Assembly: GCA_039621445.1 (NCBI GenBank)
Contig: CP154956.1
Span: forward strand, 29,642,667 to 29,706,666
Length of the DNA stretch: 64,000 nucleotides
Reading direction: 5' to 3'
Origin: Euglena gracilis
Taxonomy: Eukaryota; Euglenida; Euglenophyceae; Euglenales
The stretch's first letter is position 1. Each line of letters opens with the position of its first letter. A model generated the notes under the pieces. The model saw nothing but the letters and a program-made list of their open reading frames with translations, was not told where the DNA came from and did not search any database. Shown here in pieces: positions 11,982 through 21,800 of the stretch. The position numbers and the translations under genes are program-made.

Positions 11982-14900
11982 TCAGGGCGGCGGTGGCGGT
12001 GGTCCAGCGGCGGCCAGGGCCAGGCGGCGGAGGTCGGCCGGCAGCCCCGGCCCCGCCGCCTCCGCCAGCAGGGCCGCCACCGCGCCGTGGCGCTGCTGCA
12101 CCGCCTTGGCCGCACGGCTCGGCCCGGGGGGGCCTGGCCCCAGGCATCGGCCTCCCCCCAATGATACACCCCCCGCCCCGGCCAGACAGAAAATCATCAG
12201 TTTCTCTTTAAACAATACATTTCGCAAAAAAGGTTTGAGATTACGAATGATGACCTTCAGGTAACATCAATGTTGAATAGAACATCATCAAAAAATGTGC
12301 GAAACCTGGGAATTATGAAAAAAGGGCATTTTGGGAGTCTGTTTTGAGTTTGAAAACATTTGCTCAAAAAATATGCCCCTGGATTCTGACTTTGGACAAT
12401 ATAACACATATACATACATACATACATATATACACACACACACATAAAAATGTACACATGTATATTCACGTAAAAATTATGTGCACATGCATATATTATA
12501 CATACACCCGAGTTGGGCGAGGTTTACCTCCTTCGGACCCGTCCCCCCCTTCTGGGTCCTAAAAATGAAACTTCTGGCCACCGCTTCCCTGCCACATCTA
12601 GGGCCCTTTCAGGCTGAGGTGGGGTGGGTATTCTGATGCAGAGCCCCCCTCTGGGGGAGGTACCCACTTTGCCACTTGGGACGGTCACCAACCCAAAAAA
12701 ATGAAAACCGGCCAACAGGCAGGTGGGGCCGGGCGGTGGGCGTGCAGCGGAGTCACGCCGTCCATGTCCAGCCCAGGGTTTTTTTTTAAAGGCCGGGGGG
12801 GGGGTCCCCCCCAACCCACCCACCCCCTGGCGGGGGGGGGGGGGTCCCGGGGGACCCACTAACTTCCCCCGAAAATGGCCAAAATCACGAAAAATGCTAA
12901 AAATAGCACCCTTTTCAAAATTTTTCGGCGCCTTTGGCGGGGGGGCTCAGCCGGACCCACCCACCCTACCCCCCCCAGAGGTTCAAGACTAAAAAAAACC
13001 CCTGGTCCAGCCGCAGGGGATCGGCGCGGCCGCGGAGGAGGAGCCGCGCCGCCTCGCCATGGCCGCAATACGCCGCGCGGTGCAGCGGCGTGCTCCGACC
13101 TGTGGGGGGGGTCCCTCATTCATTATTCTTCAACACAAAGGAATAATTTATATAGTATACTACCAAACACTTCCGACACATGCGTGGCCAATAACTCCAG
13201 CCAGAAGACTCAAAATGGTGGCCATTTCTTGGGAAAAATAGGCGAGCTGTTTGATTTTCAGATTTCAAGAGGCTGAAACCGCACTTTGACTTGAAGTGAT
13301 GTTGTTGGGGGGGCAACGAGAGGGCTGAATACACACGTGGCTGAATACACACGTGGAAAAAGTGCCACCCAGGGGCACCTGACTTGGTTTCGGCGTTGGG
13401 GTCTGCCTTGTGCTCCAGCAGCATCTGTATCACGGCGTTGTGGCCCGCCCTGAAGGTGTGTGCTCTCACACACTCACACACGCGCGTACATGCGCGTGAG
13501 GGCACACACATGCACGCGAACACATGCACTCATTCACTCACTTCACACACACACACACACACACACACGCACGCACGCACACACAGGCGTGTGTGTGCAC
13601 GCACGCACGCACAGAGACGGATGCACAAGCAGGGGCATGCGTAGTTACACCGCAGGCACACACACACACATGCAACAGAGCAATGATGCATAAAATCTGG
13701 TGTTCTTGTTTTACTTTGTGCCAGGCACCATTCCAACGACGAGTTCGAACCATAATTCCAAGACACATATCAGAACGACCCAGCTTCAAAGAGGCCTCAC
13801 CCCCCCCCCCCCGCAAAACGCCTGGTGGCACACCTCGCTGCGTAGTGCAGTGGAGTATACCCGGCCGTGTCTCGGGCCGTCGCCGCTGTGGAGTCCTTTG
13901 CCAGGAGCAGGCTGCTTTGAAATTCCCCCCAGCCAGGCCAGCGTGGTGCCCCACTGGGGGGGGGGGGGACCCACCAAAAAAAGACCATTTGAAATCATTC
14001 CGACCCAAATGAAACTCTCAGTTTTTGGCCACAATGCCAAAATTCCCAGCAGTTCGCTTGGGCGACCAAACTGCCCACCTTGTGCCCTCCAGCAGACCCT
14101 TCAGCACACTGCAGAGGCTCGCGTGGGCAGGATGGCCACAGGCTTTCACGACCTCCTGCATGGTACCAATCCCAGCAGTAACAATTGCTGCTGGGACAAC
14201 AGAATTAACAATCCTGTTGTTTGTTCCAAGCGAAAGGTCTCAGGGTTTTTGCACAGCATTCTTTGATTTCGAGAATTTTCATGGCAGGGCTTTCAGGGAA
14301 TTTTCAAAACACTTTTTCATTTTACAAGAAGCGGCTTTTCTTTTGAAAATGGGAAAAAAATTCCAACAAAACGTCCAAGGTGCCACCTTTCTGTTGGGCT
14401 CTCCTCTTTTCAGGTCTTCCAACATGCCTCAGAAGCAGACAAAAGAGGTCTGCACAGTCAGCAGACCTCAGAAGAGGGGAACGAGAGAAATCCCAACTCA
14501 ACCAGCACCAGGTCGCCATCCCCCCCCCCACTTCATATGTCACTCTCCGGAACCCACGCCGGTTTCAAAGTCGGGTCTGACCCCTCCTCTGAGAGCCCCC
14601 CCATCCCCCCATCCCCACTGCCGCCCTCCGCACCCTGTGATCCCCCCCCCTGACAACCCTTCCTAGTGTTGGCTCCGTGGTGCCCCACTTCCCATCATAC
14701 CTCTTCGTCTGCACCGTGGCACCATCAGACCCCACTCCCGCGTGGAACCCGCCAGGAGCACCCTCAGCAGGGACCTGCCTCTACGGCATGTGTGACTGGT
14801 GACGGGAGAAGCGGCGAGTGGTGACAAAACTGCGTAAATTTCCTGTGTTTCCGGCAGTGCCTTCCCGCTGCCCCCCATCACGTGCACCTCCCGGCCTTTC

Positions 14901-16714
14901 CTTCCGCCCCAAAAGCGTCCAGGCAGCTTTCCGCTTGACCGCTCATCATCAATGGTGTCAATGGTATCAGTCATGATGCCAATCAGTCATACGGTATGTA
15001 TGTCGTCAATTCGCTCTGTAAACCCTGATCCACAATCGGCCACGCGCGTTTCAACCTGCCAAGGCCACGCTCAAGGCAGAAAAACACCAGTGGTTGTCCT
15101 CCTGGTTCTATGGTTTGGAGTCCTGGATATCATTTTACACAGATAACCACCAATATCATCTTGTGGACACCGCCACATCGTCGTTTTTTGTTTCTACCAT
15201 TCTGACAGTGTTCTGGTCTGACACATACAATTGCTTACCGACCCCCGGGGGGGGGGAGGGGGGGTCACTCCACTTTTTTAAAAACCAGTCAGTCACTTTT
15301 TTTTGGGAAGCCAGTCAGTCACTACCCCCCCCGGGGGGGGGTCGGCCACTCAGAAAAAAGGCCACTTTCCAGTCACTTTAGGCCATTTTAGGGCAAAAAA
15401 AATTTTCCGGCGCCGTCGGCGCCGGGGTCACTCAAGCCACTTTTGCCCACTCCTGGCCGACCCCCCCCCCCGGGGGGGGGAGGGGGTCCGGGCCCAAAAC
15501 CAGTCAGTCACTCTGAAAAAACCAGTCACCCACCCCCCCCCGGGGGGGGGGGGTGGGACAGTGCTTAAGCAATTGTCTGGTCTGACACCTTCCACAAAAT
15601 GACAAAGGCAATTTTAGGTGAATAACCATCGAATACAACCTTCCCAACACGGGTATTATCAGGTGATTTCAGCAATGGTGTGCGGTGCTGTTCCTCACCA
15701 CTCAGAAATGACACAGAAGAGGGGGCTCGTTGCACGGATGACCTGCTGCACCACGGCAACCTCCCTCCAGAGGGGGGCCGAAGATATTCAGCCCAGGCAG
15801 GCAGTTCTCCAGTTTTCAAACCATCAAATTTCAGGTTCAGGGCTCCTCTTTGCCAGTTGCTTCGCCGAAAACAGCTGACGGTTCTGGATTGGCTGGGCTG
15901 GGGCAACCAACGCGCACTGTGCCACGTTGCGGCGGAAACACGCCTCGCCAAGAGGAACAAGGCGGACCACCGCCTGTTCCTGCCATTTGCCTTCCGTTTT
16001 GTCAAACGCGTCCTTCCCTTCTTCCAAACATGATCATGTCAACGTCTCGTTGACGTTTTCCTTTTAAAGAAATGATTGCCTTCTGCTTCATTTGTCTTGT
16101 CACAAACACTCCTTTTTCCTGCATCCAAAACTCTTTCAGGTATGCCTGAACCGTTGTAATTCACCCACATCAGTGGTGTGCATCTGTGGCACACTCCCTC
16201 CCATTGCCACATCTGCAAAATGCATGAAAATTTTTTGTGGCCATTTCTCAATTTTTTGGCCGTTTCCACTCACTTGTGACAGCTGCGTTCCACACGGGTG
16301 TCCGCATCACGCATACGTCATTGGTTATCCGTTCCCACGCACTTTCTTTCGATCACAAAATGTTCACAGAAAATCTTGTGTGCCCGAATTTTCTTCCTCC
16401 CTAAAAACGATGTCCTTTTTTGGAGGGCGGTCTAGAATCAGCAAAAAAAAGGCGTGCACAAATTGGCCGGGAATTGTGAGCCGCCTTTGCCTTGTGACAG
16501 ACACCCAGACCAGGCGTGCAAGCCCCACGTGTGAGGGGAGGCTCGGATGCTGCGCCACAGAAACCAGCCGCCTGGCCAGGAGGGCCGCCAGCGCGGCGAC
16601 GTCCCCCCGCTGGGCGACCGGCCACGGCCCCCGGGCGAAATCCAGCTCCTGCAGCGACTGTTGGCCGGGGGCCGGCCCGACATGGGCGCAGCGCCCGTCG
16701 CAGCGGTGGGCCAT
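11982..16714 (-). CDS. ANKRD39: ANKRD39-type ankyrin repeat protein, complete, six exons
   Basis: Exons on the minus strand: 16578-16714, 13834-13902, 13379-13449, 13008-13099, 12742-12768 and 11982-12107. Joined they give one frame of 173 aa with a TGA stop; human ANKRD39 is about 183 aa. The N-terminus has a Cys-rich start (MAHRCDGRCAH) and the LDFARGPW motif typical of this family. Ankyrin repeats follow: GDVAALAALLAKD, GYTPLHYAARAGHNAVIQML, STPLHRAAYCGHGEAARLL and GVTPLHKAVQQRHGAVAALL. Frame is kept at all five junctions. Introns 2 (13450-13833) and 3 (13100-13378) are GT-AG; introns 1, 4 and 5 are nonconventional. Ankyrin repeats mediate protein binding; the partner is unknown. The start ATG is supported by homology and by an AG acceptor 14 nt upstream suited to spliced-leader addition. 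Confidence 0.94.
12108..12741 (-). other. Nonconventional intron with CAC/GTG ends, ANKRD39 intron 5
   Basis: It starts gccCACCGCCCGGCCCC and ends CGGGCCGAGCCGTGcggcc. The usual CAG/CTG pair is replaced by CAC/GTG, which still base-pairs. Cutting at the same offsets (N3 and N5) gives TPLHKAVQQRH, exactly the ankyrin consensus. No GT-AG option gives this join. Confidence 0.85.
12769..13007 (-). other. Nonconventional intron, ANKRD39 intron 4, 8-bp duplication
   Basis: 239 bp, starting gacCAGGGGTTTTTTTTAG and ending TTAAAAAAAAACCCTGggctg. The 8-bp sequence GGCTGGAC occurs at both edges. The join reads RLDMDGVTPLH. The same element family sits in a PfkB intron (35712-35966) and an SLC66A2 intron (62124-62355). 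Confidence 0.95.
13540..13650. repeat. (CA)n / (GCAC)n microsatellite in ANKRD39 intron 2
   Basis: CA-rich run at 13540-13570 and GCAC-rich tail to about 13615, inside the GT-AG intron. Confidence 0.85.
13903..16577 (-). other. Nonconventional intron, ANKRD39 intron 1, 2.7 kb, 8-bp duplication
   Basis: It starts ggcCAGGCGG and ends CTGctcct. The direct repeat CTCCTGGC spans both edges perfectly. The join restores ALLAKDST in frame. The intron is far longer than its relatives and contains a G-tract TIR element (15227-15576) and other repeat DNA, suggesting growth by later insertion. Confidence 0.92.
15227..15576. mobile_element. Nonautonomous G-tract element with ACAATTGCTTA inverted ends
   Basis: Left end ACAATTGCTTACC and right end TTAAGCAATTGT are inverted copies. 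The 13-bp sequence TCTGGTCTGACAC occurs directly at 15212-15224 and again at 15576-15588. Inside are CAGTCAGTCACT motifs, G/C tracts and a GGCGCCGTCGGCGCC hairpin. Relatives are at 17455-17799 and 39286-40352. Confidence 0.65.
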
Positions 16715-16727
16715 CCCGCGCCCACCG

Positions 16728-16729
16728 CT
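16728..16729 (-). promoter_or_regulatory. Candidate spliced-leader acceptor of ANKRD39
   Basis: On the minus strand the sequence GACCGCCCCAG ends 14 nt before the ATG at 16714. Euglenid mRNAs commonly receive a spliced leader at such an AG. Inference only. Confidence 0.45.
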
Positions 16730-17238
16730 GGGGCGGTCGGGGCGGCGGTCGGGGGCGGCGGGGGGACCTGCAGGCAGGCGGGGGCGGCTGTGTGAGGCCG
16801 GAACACACGGGGAAAAGACAAGGGGTTGGGGCTCAGACAGTCGGGGAACAGCCTGATGCTGTGTGACAATCTGCACAGGGACCAGATGGCACACGAAGGT
16901 CCTTTATCTCTATGCTCATCGCCACATCGGCCAAAGCTCAAAACACCTCCGAGAGCTACTGACGAGCAGGCCATCACCCTGTCACCTGCCAGGCCTGCCA
17001 GGGGCACACAATGGTGGGGCAAAATCTTACCAGGCAGACGTTGACCGACGATGGAGGGGCTCTGGTGGTGGCACGGGGGGGGGGAGCGTTGCATGAGTGA
17101 CGGCCACGGAGGGCTCTCTGGCGCCTCCAGGCCGGCCCCCCCCCCCCACCCGGTGGGGGCCCTGTGGGGGCGGTGGGGGCCGTGCGTTGCGGGGTCGCCG
17201 GGGAGGGCGCGAGTGGAGGGAGAGAAGGGCCGGGGGGG

Positions 17239-18380
17239 TCATGGGGCTGAGACCAGCGCCAGGAGGGCCTCGAGCATCTCCTCCGTCGCCAGCACCCCCT
17301 GCTTGGTGGCCACCTGTTGCGGTGGGAGCATACCTACCCCCCCCCTGGGAAACTGTCACCTGACAGGTTGGCCAGTACCAGGGACCCTGACAGTTTCCCG
17401 GGCGGGACGCTGACAGGTTCTCGGGCATGACAGTTTCCTGGGGGGGGGGTAGGCACCATTGCTTAGCGACCCCGGGGGGGGGGGGTCACTTGCCACTCTG
17501 AAAAAACCAGTCAGTCACTTTTTCCCAAAAAAAAAAACCAGTCTGTCACTTTACCCCCACCCCAGGGGGATCGGCCACCCTTGAGTGCGCTCATGTTGGC
17601 AAGGCACTATTTCCCAAAAGTCTCAAAAATTCCAAAAAAATTTCCGGCGCCTTCGGCGCCAAGCCAGCCGCATTTCCATTTTCGGGCCTAACCCCCCCCC
17701 CCCCGGGGGGGGGGCTCTTGGCCAGAAAACCAGTCAGTCACTCTGAAAATACCAGTCAGTGACCCGGGGGGGGGGGGACAGGTGTTAGGCAATGGTGTGG
17801 GCGGGCGGGCACCGGCCATGCAGTCGATTTCTGGGACAAAGTTTGTGCGACCCGGCAGACCAGCGTCATGCAACCCGAGGTGGACCCCCAGCACGGCACG
17901 ACTGTGGGTCGGCGGGGACCAGGGACCCTTCCCCCCCCCCCCAAAAGGGCAATTTTTTTCCTGGCGCTTCGTGCCGAAAATTTTGGGCAACTGCGACAAA
18001 TTCTTGCCCAAAAAGGTTCACAAATGGCACTGTGGTAAATTTTGGCTGATTTTAGGCGCAAATTTCTTCGGCCCGGCGCTTCGCACCGAGCCAAAAATTC
18101 GGCCAAACCTCCGAAAAAGCGCTCTCCGACCGGGGGGTTGGTCCTTGGACATAGGGGTCTCGTTGGACATGGGGGGGGGGGCAGTACACAATAAAATATT
18201 TAATGATTATCACAATGACATAATTATTATTCAGGCAACGAGGAAACGAGGGGTCAGCATTGCGCACCAGCAGCCTAATGACGCGCACACCTTCCAGCTG
18301 GGGTTGGCCTCCACAGCTTGCCGCACCGAGGCCGTCAGGGTGCGAACCTGGGAGCACGCAGCACGACTCAACAGGGGCAT
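17239..18380 (-). CDS. Unidentified small protein, probably three exons
   Basis: Proposed exons: 18291-18380 (ATG, first residues MPLLSRAACSQVRTLTASVR), about 17814-17904 (core LGVHLGLHDAGLPGRTNFV followed by PEID) and 17239-17313 (VATKQGVLATEEMLEALLAL, then VSAP and TGA). The first segment is rich in Arg, Ser and Ala with no acidic residue in the first 20, like a mitochondrial targeting peptide. Exon edges look plausible (AAG/gtgtgc donor, CAACAG acceptor), but the phases of the middle exon do not fit a single clean solution: a CAG...CTG intron would keep frame at the first junction. I do not recognise the family. It fits between the ankyrin and HAD genes on the same strand, and a TIR element lies in its last intron. 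Confidence 0.45.
17455..17799. mobile_element. Nonautonomous G-tract element with CACCATTGC inverted ends
   Basis: The left end CACCATTGCTTAGCGAC and the right end GTGTTAGGCAATGGTG are imperfect inverted copies. The element contains CAGTCAGTCACT repeats, GGCGCCTTCGGCGCC and long G/C tracts, as in the element at 15227-15576. Confidence 0.65.
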
Positions 18381-18390
18381 TTGGCGCAGT

Positions 18391-18392
18391 CT
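18391..18392 (-). promoter_or_regulatory. Candidate spliced-leader acceptor of the small gene
   Basis: GCGTACAG on the minus strand ends 10 nt before the ATG at 18380. Confidence 0.35.
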
Positions 18393-18806
18393 GTACGCAT
18401 GCCTAGGGGTTGCGCCTTGGGTAACCCCTAGCCTCCATCAGCAGGGCTGCACAGGAAGGCCTGGTGGGGGGGGGGGGCAAAAATAAAACCTGGGTCTTAC
18501 TTTAGGGTCCATTTGGTACTTTAGGTGTCTTATTTTTGGGCCTGACTGATCCAGGCACGAAAAAAAACATTTTCCATCATTTTCCAGGTTCCCAAAAAAA
18601 AAAATCCCTTCAGAGCTTTGCGTGGACACCTTTGACACTTACCATGTTAATGGAACTCAAAAATCCCAAATTTTTTCGAAATCCATCACTTTCCTGTTTT
18701 GAAATTGGGTTTTTGGGAATTTTCCAGGAAAAAATTTTACCGTCTCTGGCGCTTCGCGCCGTCAGGGGGCTTTATTTTTGGGGGGGTCTTATTTTTTGGG
18801 GAGGGT

Positions 18807-21800
18807 TTACCGCCTTCTCTGGATTTGAACCACCCACTCAACCGCATGCATCACATTGGCAGGGTGGCATGAGTAGTGGAGAGCCACCATGGGGGGCATG
18901 GGAGGGGGGGGGCGGACCACAAGGCCGAGGCCGACCGCCTGGGCCATGGGCAAGTCGTTGTCGTCGTCAAACAGGGCGAACGAGTCTGCCTGCGGCACGC
19001 CGAACCGGGCCAGGAGGTGCCGGACGGCGTTGCCCTGTGAGGCCCCATGGCCCGAGACGCCCAAGGGAGAAGGGCTGAGGGCGGTCTGCAGTGCCATTTT
19101 GACCCGATTTCATATTAATTGTGGTTGCACAATGAAACACAAATGAATGCGACTGGGCATGTAATTTTGCAACTTGCATCAAACTATCTTTTGGTGATTC
19201 ATTTTTGGGTCCCCCCACGTTTTTAGCTTTTTTGGGGGGTAAAAATGCAACACATTAGTTTGGTTTCAGTGCGAATAATTGTCCAAAACATGCACCGTGC
19301 TGCATAGCAAATGATGTTGCAAAGTGAAAACAGAATTCCCTGGAGGAGGCGGAATCGTTCTAAGTTCTCTCCAGCTGAAAAGAACAACCCCAGGGAGCTC
19401 CTAAAGGAATTAACATGCAACTTGCATTTTTTTGCATTTTTTGCAGGTGTTTTTTGCATTGCATATTTTGAGGGGCTTTGTTGAAAATTCTCGTGCAACT
19501 CCCAGCAGATTGTTTTGCAATCCGGATATATTTTATTTTAGATTCTGTTTTCACCTTTTCAGTTGTCTGGTAATAGAGAAATCTGCCCAGAAACAGAAAA
19601 AGAAGCAGAAAAGCAAAATGTGCAAAAAAAATTGCGAAAGTCGTGAGTTTCAGCAAACTTTTCATAATGCAAATAATAACAAAATACAACTTACACAAGA
19701 AATGAAAATCTTCAAGATGTCCAATTATGCAAAAAAAATTAATTATTATCACTATATTTAAAAAAAGTAACAAAGCAAATTATTCAACTTGCATATGTCC
19801 CCCCTGCCTCCAACTGTGAAGAAGCCACAAACTGCAGCCAAAACGGACAGACCTATCCACAGATCCAGCCCTCCAACGTCCAACACACCTTCCCCGAGCA
19901 TGCGGGGAAGAAATCCGTCTTGCCGAGGTTGGAGGCGGAGGCGAGGGTCTCTGGCAGCGCTGCGCACACCTCCCGCAGCGCCACCTGCGCCGTTGGCCGA
20001 GGGGGCGTCGGGTGTCGCCCGACGCCGTGGTGGGTCGTGTATCCCTCCAAGGGTTTGCCTCCGACATCTTGTGGATGGAATGAAGCGAAGTCGGGGCGAC
20101 ACACCCCTGGCAGGGAGGGGGTTGGACCCCCCTCTGGTCGGGGGGGGGGGGTGACAACAACCAACCAAAACAGTGGCGCGGCCAGTATGGGTGACAACCC
20201 CCCCAAAATCGAGCCATATTGGCATTTTTCTTGGTAAAACAGTTGCGAAAATCGATCAAAGTTTTCGGTGCAAAGCGCCGGAGGGGGAAAAAGGCTTTGC
20301 AGGGGGGGGTACCCTCTTCCCCCTGGTCGGTCAAGTGGGGGGGTCGGGACTCCCTGCGGTCGGGGGGGGGGGGGGACATACCCCCACCTGATTCATAGAA
20401 CCCTCCTTTATATCGAATCCTGGGGGGACCCTCAGTGCAGGCCAGATGAAGGGGGGGTGACCTCTGCCTCCGGGAGCGTCAGGGGCGCGGCTTTGGCGGC
20501 GTCGACGCGGAAGCACGCCCAGTAGGCGTTGCCGTCTGGGGCCAGGCCGCGCGCGTGCAGCCGCCGGAACGCGTCCCACAGGTCCCCCGGGCGGTCCTGC
20601 CCCGCGACGGCCGCCGCCGTTAGCGCCCGCCCTTCGACGGTTGCCTCCCGCGGGAACAGAGCCCCTTCCCCACCAAATGGGCAGGGCGGGATGGAAACTG
20701 AGTCAATGTGACCCCGGAAATGTCATGCACCCTAGGCATGCTCGTTGGCTGGCCCGCCTGGCGAAATGCCTCCTCGGGTTCTGACTGAGGTGCTGGTCGC
20801 AGGCAACTCCTGGGGTGGGGTCTCACCATCCTTGTGGTTAATATTGTTTCTGTTGCTGGAAGTACTGTTTGCACCTCTCTCGGACACACAAATTCATATG
20901 TACACACCGGGCTGGGCTGAAAAACCAACCCCCCCCCCCCCGGGATGCCCAGTTGTCCCGGATGACCTTCTTTTTCTCACCCTGCCCCCTGCACTGCCTG
21001 TTTCTTTTCTCAAACTCTGACACAAATTCTCGCCATTGAACCACCCCGTAACTTGGAGGGGTGTTTGGCATGCAACACCACACCCTTCGTCCCATCCCTG
21101 TACACACCAGAGGCGGCGTCTCGGAGTCCAGGGGGCCGGTGATGGGCGCCAGCCGAGCGCTCCACTCCGCGTCCAGCTCGAGGCAGGGCGGCGGTGGGGG
21201 CGGGGCGGAGACCGGGTGTCCCGCCTCCGGGAACAGCAGCGGGCTCTGCCGGTTCAGCAGGATGCGGCCCCCTGGCGCCGGGGGAGGGGGGGCCGCACGG
21301 GGCGGGCTCCGGCGAGCCACAGTGGCCCGGGTGCCCCCCCCCCCCCCCGCAGGCCCGCCCCGGTGGAAACGTTGCTGGAACTCTCTGGTCAGTCAGTGAC
21401 ACCGAATGTGGAAAGTGCACGTCGGTGCGCACCACGGGAGGGGCCCCAGCCGCATCGACCATCCGGACCAGTCTGGACGCAGCCAGGGATCGATATAAGG
21501 ACAGGTGGGGGGGGGGTGGTCCGGACCCCCCCCCCTGCGGGCCAGGAGGGGGGGGGGAGGGGGGGGGACCCCCCCCCACCTAAACCCTGCACGCCCTCCT
21601 TATATCGAACCCTGGACGCAGCCCTCCTGGGTGGCCAACGGGTTTGATTCCGAAAAGCAAGCGCCAGGCGCACACTTTGGGCCTTTTGGATATCAACGTA
21701 AAGACGCTTTGAAAGGTTGAGGGGGGGACGTCACACCGGTCTCCCCGACGTACACGTCCGCGGTCGGCAGCATCGGGATCCGGGCCAGCAGCGTCGACTT

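Noticed and set aside
17027-17428. 133-aa minus frame rich in G, A, P and R over the small gene
   Set aside because: The overlapping frame ending VSAP has a better splice acceptor and helix-like composition.
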